Assembly: GCA_037039925.1 (NCBI GenBank)
Contig: JAXRKP010000041.1
Span: 272,501-336,500, forward strand
DNA from: Doris montereyensis
Lineage: Eukaryota > Mollusca > Gastropoda > Nudibranchia > Dorididae
Direction: 5' to 3'
DNA: 64,000 nucleotides
The position numbers were made by a program, and so were the translations under genes. The notes below the pieces were generated by a model. It had not been told where the DNA came from. It saw only the letters and a list, made by a program, of their open reading frames with translations, and did not search any database. Below, piece after piece: positions 13,853 to 26,515 of the stretch (positions are counted from its first letter, which is position 1; every line of letters starts with the position of its first letter).

Positions 13853-15285
13853 CCTGAAATTGGTTGACCAGGTAAGAACCACGATTGGACGTCTGCACGA
13901 TTCCACGATGTGACAAGAAAGTGGAGGACCAAAAAGTGAATTGAAAAGTAACGAGACACAGACTGAATGAATGATAAGATCAGGAGTTTTATTAGAGTTA
14001 CGAAGGAATTACTTAGCCCATTGAATGCGGTGATTGCAGGGAGATTTATAAGGAAAATAACAAGATGAAATAAAGACCTGAAAAATAAGCTTATGCACAG
14101 ATATGTAATCCTCTATGGAAACCCCCCCCCATAAACGGTTATTATACATTTAATGAAGAAGAAAAAAGGTAGAAAATTATGCTTATTTCCTTTCCTTTCT
14201 TTACATTCTGTCAATTGTTATTGTCGAATTCACCATGAGATCACAGTGATTGGAAGACAGGGTAAATTCCCATAAAAAAACGCGAGCGATATTTCGCATA
14301 GCCGCGCCGAGATTCTTTAAAAATCCGCCCAAGATAAAACTTGTACGATATACGATTGTAGACAACATAATGTGGTTAGACTAGCGAGGACAATATAAAA
14401 TTAAATCCATTTTTCACCGTCTTGTTGCTATTGATTCTGGTGGTATCAGTACGCGGTAAAGCCCATGTTTCATATAGCTATGCCATTCTCTGCCTGTTTA
14501 TGGATATGCGCCTTAGCCCGCAACGAATAGAGATATTCCCTTTACCGTGCCTTTATGACAAGACAACCCGCGGGCCGAAAAAGAGACTCAGGGGAGTTTG
14601 ATGTGTTCAGAAACTATTATTCTGTGATATCAAAGCACGACTATTTAACATTCATTTGCTTATTCACTACGTTGAAATACACTTTGTGCGTACGAGAAGA
14701 TCTTCAGTGATAGCCCCTCTATCCTTTAGAAGTAGCAGACGATCTAGTGATTTAAAAAAAAACTCACGTGTGAATAACCCGAAACGAAAATAATAATATA
14801 TTTATATTAGAGCAATATCGTTGAAATTGGAAAAGAATACAATAAAATAAATGATAAATGCGCGTCTGTGTGTGGTGGTGGGGGGGAGGGGAGGGGAAAT
14901 CGCACAACCTTGGTGAACCGGTGTATTTTATCACATAACTCAAAGCACAATGGAAAATTTAAAATTCTCTATAGAGTAAAAATGGTATTGTGGACAAAAT
15001 GGGGGTCTTGACAATAGATAACGAAATTTTCATTGTGTGACGCGAGTGGTAACTTGGAAGTGCAAAACATAAGAGAGCAAGAAAAAAACAGCTTTGAAAG
15101 CTATACATTGCACTCTATTCATAAAGAAAATTCTATTTTTCTTATCAATCCTTCTTTTTCTAATAGATATCTAGATTTTATTCTGACTAGAATATAAATT
15201 TCCCTAATCGATGTTTCTCTTTTCATCTAGTTTCATGGACCCTTTCCGAATACTCGTCACTGTCAGTCACTCTTCTGCCCTGTCT
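13853..15285. other. No gene seen
   Basis: About 1.4 kb of AT-rich single-copy sequence with stops in all frames at short intervals. No SINE boxes recognised. Confidence 0.5.
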
Positions 15286-15875
<590 letters not shown>

Positions 15876-16049
15876 CTAGAGACACCTAAGAAATGGTTTC
15901 TCTCTCTCTTTCTCTCTCTCTCTCTCATTTTCTGATCTCTCTTCTCTCTCTCTCTCTTCTAGCTCGTTATATTGTCAACTCTCTCTATTTCTCCTCTCTC
16001 TGTCTCTCTGGATCCCTCTTTCTCAAGCATGTCTCTTTTCTGTCTCTCA

Positions 16050-16086
<37 letters not shown>

Positions 16087-16254
16087 AATCTCTATGTCTC
16101 TGTCTGTCTGTCTGTCTCCATATTTATAATCATACCAGTTTCTCTCTCTCTCCATAATCTCTTTAATGTTTCATCTCTTTCTCTCTGTGTCTCTACCTCT
16201 CTTTCTCTAATCATAACTTATTCTGTCTCGATGAAAGTTCTCTCAATCATACTC

Positions 16255-18020
16255 ATAACTTAGGATATTTTAAATGTTATCTGGATTCGTATTCGTATCA
16301 TACTCTCTGTCTACTCTAGCTCTGTAATCTTTTCATAGTCTTTTATGTTCTCTCTCTGTCTGAAGAATAATTCGTTCTCTCTCTGAAAAGTTGAGTTGTT
16401 CATACCATAGTTTCTCTCTCTTTAATGTTCTCTGAAACTCATCCTCTTTCAATCTCTCTTTCTCTCTCTCTCTCCGGCGTTCTCTCTCTAAGGTAAAAGT
16501 CAGGTTCACTAAGGGGTCCATCCTGCTAGATTTGGCATTATGGTGTCGTAAAATTTAACAATCTTGAGCCATTAGTTTATTTGATTGTGTGGGGTCCGAT
16601 GTGTCGTATATTTGATTTTTGACTTGGCGTTATCTTTGGTGTATAACAACGTTAGTGGCCTGCCGTATTTTTATTTTCAGGTATCGTTAGGGCAATCATA
16701 CCATGGCGTTATCTTTTGGTAATAACAACGTACCATTGTTGGATTTAGGTTAAACGCCCTTCTATTAATCTGTCATTTTGAACTACTCCTCTTAAGGTTC
16801 ACGATGGCTGAGATCAGCCACACATTATGAGTGGAAGATGGGGTAATCCTGCCCCCATTCAATTGAACAAACAATCTACTAGCATGGGCGTTATAGCTTG
16901 TCAACTCAACGACTTAGTTTGATAAAAAATGTAATCCATGACGTAGAGGTCTGAATGTGTCATCGTTTCGACCACGCGCAGTGACGTCCTGGTCAAGATT
17001 CCCGTGGCTAAAGCTAAAGATCAGAGTTCGATTCCCAATTTCCGACTCATAAAGCGTGTGCCTCTCTGATGCATCCCACTCCCTATCCCTTTTCATTCGA
17101 TCCTCTCTACACTTACTCAACGTCCGTAAGGTGCTAGGAACTATTGTAACGTGGTATTGCGCTAATAATAATGATGATGATAATAAAAACGGCATTAATA
17201 AAAATAATAATGATAAACAAAAGAAAGAAAGTTACAATATGAATGAAACGTATCTTATCTGGGTCGTGGCCTTGTTTTTATTATTTATTATGGCAACAAG
17301 ATTATGGTAGCTAATACTTACGGTAATCTGGTGTTTAATGTTTCATCTCCTTCCTAGGTGAAAATATATTAACTTTAGAGATCATACGATAGCCTACTCT
17401 TTCTGCCAAATGAATGCATCAACTTATTAAACAAGGTAGCGTAACTCGACTTGAGAAAGTTTTTTGACAGTTTTTTTTTGCAGCAAAATTATCTTAACTC
17501 AAAAATTACGATATTTTAAATGTTATCTAAATGGATTCGTATGTAGTGTATCTCAATGCACGGTGGTATTGCTTCCAAAATGTTAACGCCAAGTTTGTCG
17601 TTACTCGAATAGCTACAAAACCATTAAAGTTACAGCATTAAGATTGTTAACATCGTCTTTTACATGTTCATTTTACCCACACTAAGTGATTTTCAGGGCA
17701 ATCTTTTAAAAATATGTGTGAAGAATGATTCGTTCTTTTAAAAAAAAATTGCTTCTCTGAAAAGTTGAGTTGTTGGGATACGACAGGTTCGCCCTACGGA
17801 CGACGAGAGGATGTATTTAATGTTGGATGGAAATATGAAACACATCGTGCCAACTGTAGCCTATGCTACGACATGGACTTTTCGGTTAACGCTAAAGAAG
17901 GTTGGGATAAGCTCCGGCGTTCGAGAGCTGCTCTCAAGACCTAAGGAAATGAGGTCCACTAAGGAAAAGCATCCATCCTGCTAGATTTGGCATTATGATG
18001 TCGTAAAATTTAACAACGTT
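16255..18020 (+). repeat. Duplicated block, left copy broken by TC repeats
   Basis: Left: CATCCTGCTAGATTTGGCAT and GGTGTCGTAAAATTTAACAA near 16515-16562. Right: the same words at 17965-18015. Also GATATTTTAAATGTTATCT (16265 and 17510), GAAGAATAATTCGTTCT (16362) versus GAAGAATGATTCGTTCT (17720), and GAAAAGTTGAGTTGTT (16384 and 17759). The left copy is shortened and interspersed with TCTCTCTC. Confidence 0.7.
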
Positions 18021-18345
18021 GGTCAGCCGACGTCGTAGTATTTTGATTTGGCGTTATCTTTTGGTGTAATAACAACGTTAGTAACCGGCAAATGTGTCGT
18101 AATTTTGATTTTTGACTTGGCGTTATCTTTACATGGTGTATAACAACGTTAGTCCGGCCGATGCATCGTATTTTTTATTTTTTATTTGGCGTTATCTTTT
18201 GGTGTATAACAACGTTAGTCCGGCCGACGCATCGTGTTTTGATTTTGATTTGGCGTTATCTTTGGTGTATAACAACAAAGTTAGTCCGGCCGACGCATTG
18301 CAGTTCTATATTGATTTGGCGTTATCTTTTGGTGTGGCTGACTCT
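16555..18345 (+). repeat. ~62-65-bp repeat units (GGCGTTATCTTTTGGTGTAT) in two clusters
   Basis: Units contain TTTGACTTGGCGTTATCTTT, GGTGTATAACAACGTTAGTC and CGGCCGACGCATCGT. Clusters lie at 16555-16745 and 18030-18345, with partly unique sequence between. The clusters belong to a larger duplicated block. Confidence 0.75.
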
Positions 18346-18539
18346 AACTACAGTGCACTACTGTGAAGGTTAGACCGGTACAAACGATGAAGAGAGAAGT
18401 TGTCTGAACCAAGCGTCTAATCATGGCTGTGAAAATGATTCCAGTGGAATGCCAGATAGGACGTTTGGTTTCTGTGCCGGCCCTGCGGACCCCACTGGCC
18501 CCCTGGGGGGCTGTTTTGAAACGACTGGCATGAACAGTT

Positions 18540-19985
18540 CTTATCTGGAGTAAATTGGACTTTAGTTGTGGATGTAAATCAAATACATTTTTGGATGACG
18601 TAGTAAATCAAATGCCAATGTGGGTAAATCAAATCAAGCTCTTGATCTCCTCGCGTCTTTACACCTGGATTGATCACGTCAGTAGTAAATCAAATCCCTC
18701 TAGTTTGATATATATATACTGTTAGATTGCTGGAGTAAATCAAATCACCTTAGTTGTGGATTTTTTCAAAAAGTTGTGTTATAAATCAAATTTGTTTTGT
18801 GGGTAAATCAAATCACCTTTATTGGAGGTAAATCAATCATATTAGTTGTGGATGTGGGTAAATCAAATCACCTTAGTTGTGGATGTGGGTAAATCAAATC
18901 ACCTTAGTTGTGGATGTGGGTAAATCAAATCAAATCACCTTAGTTGTGGATGTGGGTAAATCAAATCACTTTAGTTGTGGATGTGGGTAAATCAAATCAC
19001 CTTAGTTGTGGATGTGGGTAAATCAAATCACCTTAGTTGTGGATGTGGGTAAATCAAATCACCTTAGTTGTGGATGTGGGTAAATCAAATCACCTTAGTT
19101 GTGGATGTGAGTAAATCAAATCGCCTTAGTTGTGGATGTGGGTAAATCAAATCACTTTAGTTGTGGATGTGGGTAAATCAAATCACCTTAGTTGTGGATG
19201 TGGGTAAATCAAATCACCTTAGTTGTGGATGTGGGTAAATCAAATCACCTTAGTTGTGGATGTGGGTAAATCAAATCACCTTAGTTGTGGATGTGAGTAA
19301 ATCAAATCACCTTAGTTGTGGATGTGGGTAAATCAAATCACTTTAGTTGTGGATGTGGGTAAATCAAATCACCTTAGTTGTGGATGTGGGTAAATCAAAT
19401 CACCTTAGTTGTGGATGTGGGTAAATCAAATCACCTTTTGTGGATGTGGGTAAATCAAATCACCTTAGTTGTGGATGTGGGTAAATCACCTTAGTTGTGG
19501 ATGTGGGTAAATCAAATCACCTTAGTTGTGGATGTGGGTAAATCAAATCACCTTAGTTGTGGATGTGGGTAAATCAAATCACCTTAGTTGTGGATGTGGG
19601 TAAATCAAATCACCAGTTGTGGAATGACCATAGATGTGGATGTGGGTAAATCAAATGACCATAGATGTGGATGTGGGTAAATCAATCACCTTAGTTGTGG
19701 ACCATAGTAAATCAAATGTAGATGTGGATGTGGGTAAATCAAATCAAATGACCATAGATGTGGATGTGGGTAAATCAAATGACCATAGATGTGGATGTGG
19801 GTAAATCAAATGACCATAGATGTGGATGTGGGTAAATCAAATGACCATAGATGTGGATGTGGGTAAATCAAATGACCTTAGTTGTGGATAGATGTGGATG
19901 TGGGTAAATCAAATGACCATAGATGTGGATGTGGGTAAATCAAATGACCTTAGTTGTGGATGTGGGTAAATCAAATTAATCAAAA
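18540..19985 (+). repeat. 31-bp minisatellite
   Basis: About 37 regular copies of TTAGTTGTGGATGTGGGTAA plus ATCAAATCACC run from 18820. Degenerate leading units lie at 18540-18820. A second subfamily (ATGACCATAGATGTGGATGT) occupies 19620-19940. Confidence 0.92.
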
Positions 19986-20439
19986 TCCCTCGAATCGGTT
20001 TAGAGCACGGTGGGCAGTGACTTAAAACAAAACAAAAACAAAACAAAACAAAACAAAAACCAGTCGTAAACAATATGAACGTTCTGCATACACAAAACTG
20101 AGCAGAATAGGTGATTTATTCATGGTACTAAACTCAAAACAACATTATTGTGTGCTGAAGTTTTCATTTTAAAAAATCTTGTTTGTATTCGTAGTTAACT
20201 CAGTGTCGATGCGATAACAGTGTTTGGACAAGCCGTATCGATTCCTGGTTTGTTTTCGTTCTGTGAGTCCTTGTCACCGGGTGAAATCAATGCACCAATG
20301 GTATGTACCGTATCTAGACCTACGACCAATGTACAAGTACTGATGTTAAGTGAGAAAAAGAAGAAAAAAGATGTAACTTATAGGTCTATGCTATTTATAC
20401 GAGTTTCAATAACACAATAATGATAATACTATGCGTATT

Positions 20440-20794
20440 CTTCCTCCCTTCCTCTTCTCCCTTTTCTTCTTCTCTTCCTCCTCCTCCTCGTTCTTGTCGT
20501 CGTTCTTCTCCTCCGTTTTTTTCTTCTTCTCCTGCTCCTCTCTTTTCTTCCCCCTTTCCTTTTCTTCATCATTATCATCGTCTTCTTCATCATCATTTCT
20601 TCCTCCGCCCCTCTTTTTTTGTTTCCATTTTCTTTTTTCTCATCTGATCTTTATTTCTGTCTCTTTCTCCCTTTCATTTTCTCTCTCTTCCTCTGTCTCT
20701 GTCTCTGTCCCCCCCCCCCCTCTCTCTGTCTGTCTGTCTGTCTGTCTGTCTCTTTCCCTCCCTCCTCCTCCTCCTCCTCCTCCTCATCTCTCTC

Positions 20795-20846
<52 letters not shown>

Positions 20847-20890
20847 CCTCTCTCTCTCCCCCTCTCTCTCCACCCCCTCTCTCTCTTTTC
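20440..20890 (+). repeat. Polypyrimidine tract (TTC, CTC, CT, C, TCTG units)
   Basis: About 450 bases of almost pure pyrimidine with a C10 run, (TGTC)n, (CTC)n and a perfect CT run at 20800-20843. Confidence 0.9.
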
Positions 20891-21237
20891 TAGTTCCCAT
20901 TTCCTAAACTCCATTCCTAAAGCAAAGCCAAAAGCCCTGTGGCTATAAAATATTCATTTTCGCCTCTCGTGTGAAAGTCACCGTAAACAAAAAAGAAAGA
21001 AAAGAATATACATATTAATATTATCATTAATCTTTGTCTGGCGACTAGATTGAGATTTAAGACACTCATTAGAGGTTTTAGCGGGTCGATTCCATTATCG
21101 GTAACAGTTTTACGGTAATCGATGGAATCAATGAGACATGACCACACATGGCTAATGCGAAGAGCTTCTGGCTGTCATTGGTAGTGCAGGTCACCGGATG
21201 GTCGTCTGCATGGAAAGAATAATATGATATTATGATC

Positions 21238-21239
<2 letters not shown>

Positions 21240-21285
<46 letters not shown>

Positions 21286-21316
21286 GGCGGGAGTATGTGT
21301 GTGTGTGTGTGTGTAC
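21240..21316 (+). repeat. (GA)n(G)n(GT)n compound microsatellite
   Basis: GA run, then G12 with one C, then GT run, all contiguous. Confidence 0.93.
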
Positions 21317-21795
21317 GGTATTCAATCTTCGCTGTCAATATCGACTACTTAGCTGATGACAGATTAGGCCCTTGACTCCTTGAGATTGAAAGCCAGTTTA
21401 CTTTCTCCTCTTGGTTAGCTGTTAGTTAGCGTTGGTCTCGTTCTCTTTGCTTAACTTGTGCCGTGCGGTACAGGTTATACATTCTAGTAGCATAACGTCT
21501 TTCTGATACTACCGATACTATTACGTGTACATCCGTGGTGAAGACATTCCACGCATGCTACATTCCCGCCCTACCCCTATTCTACGCAAGTGCGCAGACG
21601 GCCGCTGGCTAGTAAGTGTAGATTTTTAAGTGCTCTCGTAAAATGTAAATGAGTCACTTCGATCTCACGAGCAAGGGCATTATGGCACCGACATGAATTG
21701 TGAGTCAAGGAGTCAAGGAACCCAAATTTGATTTGAAGGTCGCATAACTTATCTTGATATCTCACAATCAGTGTGAAAAGTGAAAACTTTAATTC

Positions 21796-21797
<2 letters not shown>

Positions 21798-21830
<33 letters not shown>
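21798..21830 (+). repeat. (GT)n microsatellite
   Basis: GT run of about 16 units. Confidence 0.93.
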
Positions 21831-21832
<2 letters not shown>

Positions 21833-22146
21833 ATTATATAATGCACTATAATGTAGTCTAATTTCTCTTTGGGATTTAAAGTCATCATATGCCTTACACC
21901 TGTTAAAAAAAAAGAAGAAGGAACAGACAAATAATCAAAACAAAACAGGAGGAGAGGCTACAAGCAATAAGAGGTAGGGCTACTGAGCGCAAAACAACAA
22001 CAACACCCCTGTATAAAATGACATATTTTACATGGGCCTTTATATATAATATATAATGTACATGTATTAATTATCTGATTTAATATCAGACTTCATCTGC
22101 TGTTGTTCTTTGCTTCAAATTCTTTCTATTTTACCTCTTGACCCAG

Positions 22147-22844
22147 ATGCAGAATCGGAAGATTCATCGGGCACAGGTCAAAGGACACACTTGCCGAGCC
22201 TTGCCAAGAAAGCCCACCTGTCCTCCAACAAACCTGCCTCCCCCGAGGAACCCGGCAGATTCCCCGTCCTCCTCAAAGCTCAAACAGGCATCAGCGATCT
22301 ACAGGCCCGACCAGGCAGTGGTCAACTCGCTGGCCCAGAGAATCAACAGTCTCAACATCAAACACAAACAAAGCTCTAAGAACGGTGGCAGTAGTCGTGG
22401 ACGTCTGACCAACACATCCACCAAAAATAGCGTCAAACAGTCCAAAAACAAATCTGTCGCCAAATCGGCCCCAGCCACTGTCAAATCGTCTCCTGACCTG
22501 AACAAGACGGGTGTGAGTGTGAGAGACACTGTGCCAGCTGCCAGTACGCTTTCTGCCAATGAAAGTCTGAGATGGGACAATGTTCTAGATGATTCGAGGA
22601 AGAGCGGGAGAGGATACGAATCTACAAAATGAATCGACGGAAACGCTACTTGGCTGCGGCGCAAGCCAAAGGGCTAGGCTGGGCGCTAAACTATTCCATG
22701 TCCATCACCAATTCGTTCCAGCTCAACGATGATACTAATACTACTAGTTACGATGCATTCCGAACGGGTCCTGCCGGCGGTTCGTACGCCAAAGTGGACT
22801 TTGGACCAATGAGAATTCCTGAGCGACTCAAGGTCATGGGATGA
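22147..22844 (+). CDS. LIAT1: Terminal exon of a LIAT1-like protein (ligand of ATE1), with a frame break
   Basis: LIAT1 binds the arginyltransferase ATE1 and is marked by a short conserved domain. Here the domain is split over two frames. NESLRWDNVLDD ends one frame, and EEERERIRIYKMNRRKRYLA continues in another, with the break near 22594-22597 where one missing base would restore it. It is followed by KGLGWALNYSM and ends IPERLKVMG at a TGA. The basic Ser/Lys-rich part before the domain reads IYRPDQAVVNSLAQRINSLN and then a Lys/Ser stretch. The exon start is set by an acceptor (acctcttgacccag) at 22146. Upstream exons were not found. Assignment rests on remembered similarity to the ESLRWD...YKxNRRKRY signature. 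Confidence 0.62.
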
Positions 22845-23404
22845 TGTCAGGGGCTATGGTTGAATGTTGATACCGTTACAAGCTAGACGTCTTTTGTAAA
22901 TATTTTGTTTATCACAATCTACATTCATTTGTGACTCTATATTTCATTATAAGTGATATGTAATAATAGTCAGGGTGGTTGGTCTGGGGGTAGGGGATTA
23001 TGGAGTGGGATGTGTTGATTTTTGAGTATTATTAGTACTACAGCTACAGATTGATATCAGTGTTACATGCATCATGTATCATAATTCACTTTCTGACATT
23101 TCTGATGTAAGTTAGCCACATTCTTTGGGAGAGGGGAGGGGCTATGGTCTAAGTCTAATGTTGATGATGTTACTATTGTTATAATCTCGATATTGTTTCT
23201 ACTTTGCCTTCTTATGGACAGATGTTTGGGGGGGGGTTATTGAATATTGATACAGCTGTTATATTATTAGGCATCTCACTCTGTTTTCTGTTTATGGTTT
23301 TGATTTTAGCCACAGACGACAAGGAGCTATGTTGCAAAGTTGTTACTGTTTCCCCCTAACCGGCCCAATCTTTCACTAAGTTCCTTTGTCTGTGGTTGTG
23401 GAGA

Positions 23405-23430
23405 CCCCCCCCCCCCCCCCCCCCCCCCCC
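23405..23430 (+). repeat. Poly(C) run, ~26 bases
   Basis: Uninterrupted C run followed by A-rich AAAACAAAA sequence, downstream of the LIAT1-like stop codon. Confidence 0.95.
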
Positions 23431-23704
23431 CAAAAAACCCCAAACAAAAACAAAACAAAAAACAAAAACAAAACAACAACACACAGATGGTAATTTCGTA
23501 AAGACATGATAGAAAAAAGGGGTTGGAGAAAATGTTTTCATTCATTGACTATTGACATTAAATATCTAGACACTATTTAAAAGGGAAAGCTTAATTTCAT
23601 CATTGTGTACATATAAACCATTATCTTATCATCAAATTTTCATTTGTATCAACAAACTTTCATTTGTACCATCACATTTTCATTCGTATCATCAAATTAT
23701 TGTG

Positions 23705-23985
23705 GTGTTAGTGGCCTAGGGTTGAGGTTGCCGGGCTTAGGATCATGAGGTCCTGAGTTCGAGTACTAGCAATGTTAGTGTTAGCTCAGAGGTTGTATTT
23801 CTTTGGATAGACGCTGAACCTAGATGCAAATGGGTACCAACAACAACTTGGGAGTAAAAAAACCTGCAACAAACTAGAGTCCTGTCCAGGATGAAATTAT
23901 TATCACCTGTTCTGCACCATGCTATAGAAACTCAGAATGCTCTGGCTAGTATATGGGCCATAAGGGCCTTAAAAGAGCTGTACTT
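23705..23985 (+). mobile_element. tRNA-derived SINE (V-type, same family as 57.3 and 60.2 kb)
   Basis: The tRNA-like head includes GGATCATGAGGTCCTGAGTT. The body has CAAATGGGTACCAACAACAA and CTTGGGAGTAAAAAAACCTG, then TGTCCAGGATG and ATTATTATCACCTGTTC. The tail runs directly into the 36-bp minisatellite. Confidence 0.7.
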
Positions 23986-26011
23986 CTACATGTACCCAAA
24001 GGGCTGGGATAAGTACAAATTATGTACATGTACACAAAGGGCTGGGATAAGTACATATTATGCGTGTACACAAAGGGCTGGGATAAGTACATATTATGCG
24101 TGTACACAAAGGGCTGGGATAAGTACATATTATGCATGTACACAAAGGGCTGGGATAAGTACATATTATGCATGTACACAAAGGGCTGGGATAAGTACAT
24201 ATTATGCGTGTACACAAAGGGCTGGGATAAGTACATATTATGCATGTGTACACAAAGGGCTGGGATAAGTACATATTATGCGTGTACACAAAGGGCTGGG
24301 ATAAGTACATATTATGCGTGTACACAAAGGGCTGGGATAAGTACATATTATGCGTGTACACAAAGGGCTGGGATAAGTACATATTATGCGTGTACACAAA
24401 GGGCTGGGATAAGTACATATTATGCGTGTACACAAAGGGCTGGGATAAGTACATATTATGCGTGTACCCAAAGGGCTGAGATAAATACATATTATGCGTG
24501 TACACAAAGGGCTGGGATAAGTACATATTATGCGTGTACCCAAAGGGCTGGGATAAGTACATATTATGCGTGTACACAAAGGGCTGGGATAAGTACATAT
24601 TATGCGTGTACCCAAAGGGCTGGGATAAGTACATATTATGCGTGTACCCGAAGGGCTGGGATAAGTACATATTATGCGTGTACACAAAGGGCTGGGATAA
24701 TTATACATGTACTCAAAAGGGCTGAGACTGAGATAAGTATACACTTGCACACAGAGGGCTGGAATAAGTACATATGCATGTACACAAAGGGCTGGGATAA
24801 GTATACACATGAAGCCTGCTCAGAGGGCTGAGATAAGTATTTACATGTACTCAAAGGGCTGGGTTAAGTATTCACATGTACTCAAAGGGCTGGGATAAGT
24901 ATTCACATGTACTCAAAGGGCTGGGTTAAGTATTCACATGTACTCAAGGGCTGGGATAAGTATACATGCACACAAAGGGCTGGGATAAGTAAACACATGC
25001 ACACAAAGGGCTGGGATAAGTACATATGCACACAAAGGGCTTGGATAAGTAAACACATGTACTCCAAGGGCTTGGATAAGTAAACACATGTACTCAAAGG
25101 GCTTGGATAAGTAAACACATGTACTCAAAGGGCTTGGATAAGTAAACACATGTACACAAAGGGCTTGGATAAGTAAACACATGTACACAAAGGGCTTGGA
25201 TAAGTAAACACATGCACACAAAGAGCTGGGATAAGTACATATGCACACAAAGGACTTGGATAAGTAAACACATGTACACAAAGGACTTGGATAAGTAAAC
25301 ACATGTACACAAAGGGCTTGGATAAGTAAACACATGTACACAAAGGATTTGGATAAGTAAACACATGTACACAAAGGACTTGGATAAGTATACATGTTGT
25401 ACCCAAAGGGCTGGGATAAGTACATATGCACCCAAAGGACTGGGATAAGTATACATGCACACAAAGGACTGGGATAAGTATACATGCACACAAAGGACTT
25501 GGATAAGTATACATGCACACAAAGGACTTGGATAAGTATACATGCACACAAAGGACTGGGATAAGTATACATGCACACAAAGGGCTTGGATAAGTATACA
25601 TGCACACAAAGGACTGGGATAAGTATACATGCACACAAAGGACTGGGATAAGTATACATGCACACAAAGGACTGGGATAAGTATACATGCACACAAAGGA
25701 CTTGGAAAAGTATACATGCACACAAAGGACTGGGATAAGTATACATGCACACAAAGGACTGGGATAAGTATACATGCACACAAAGGACTGGGATAAGTAT
25801 ACATGCACACAAAAGGCTTGGATAAGTAAACACATGTACACAAAGGACTTGGATAAGTAAACACATGTACACAAAGGGCTTGGATAAGTAAACACATGCA
25901 CACAAAGGACTTGGATAAGTAAACATGCACACAAAGGATTTGGATAAGTATACATGTTGTACCCAAAGGGCTGGGATAAGTACATATACACACAAAGGGC
26001 TGGGATAAGTA
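23986..26011 (+). repeat. Minisatellite: 36-bp units grading into 29-30-bp units
   Basis: About 20 copies of ACAAAGGGCTGGGATAAGTA plus CATATTATGCGTGTAC run to about 24715. About 42 shorter copies follow (ACAAAGGACTGGGATAAGTA plus TACATGCAC). Sub-blocks alternate between GGGCTTGGATAAGTAAACAC and GGACTGGGATAAGTATACAT, as if blocks were amplified together. Unit lengths divisible by 3 create long meaningless ORFs. Confidence 0.9.
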
Positions 26012-26515
26012 AAAAAAGAAAGAAAGAACAGAACTATGAGAGATATTTGTGATAATTTGGTTGGCAAAAAGGAATTGAAAGACAGAAGCAATAATTGCAA
26101 TTATTTGAATTTGAAAATTTGCAAAAAATCAAAAGACAATATAGGTTAAAAATGGTGAAGTTCCCATTGAGAGAATTCCTACTGACAGATCAAATTTCAA
26201 GACCAAATAGTCCATGTTTAGTGTTTTAATACATGTAGTAACATTGTCTCTCATTGATCTCCATCATGGCACAGGAATGCCTTTTTTTAAGCTTAGTGTA
26301 AAAAACATTAAGTCATAGCTTCAATGTTGTTACAGTTACGGCTCAAGCTCCCATACCTGTGAATCGACACATACTAACACTCATGTCTTTCATTGTCTCA
26401 TTATTTTGCCAAAAGAGAACGAAATAGAATAGATTGGACATCTGCTGTGGTGCAGATGGATAGATTTGACCCCATGATAATGATATATCAAGTGGGAAAA
26501 AACCTGCAGTAGACT

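Noticed and set aside
13534..13959. Poly-Arg/poly-Glu/poly-Ser ORFs
   Set aside because: They are the three frames of a (TTC)n/(GAA)n microsatellite.
24022..26100. Long ORFs on both strands in the 36/29-bp minisatellite
   Set aside because: Open frames come from repeat periodicity; five overlapping frames are open at once.
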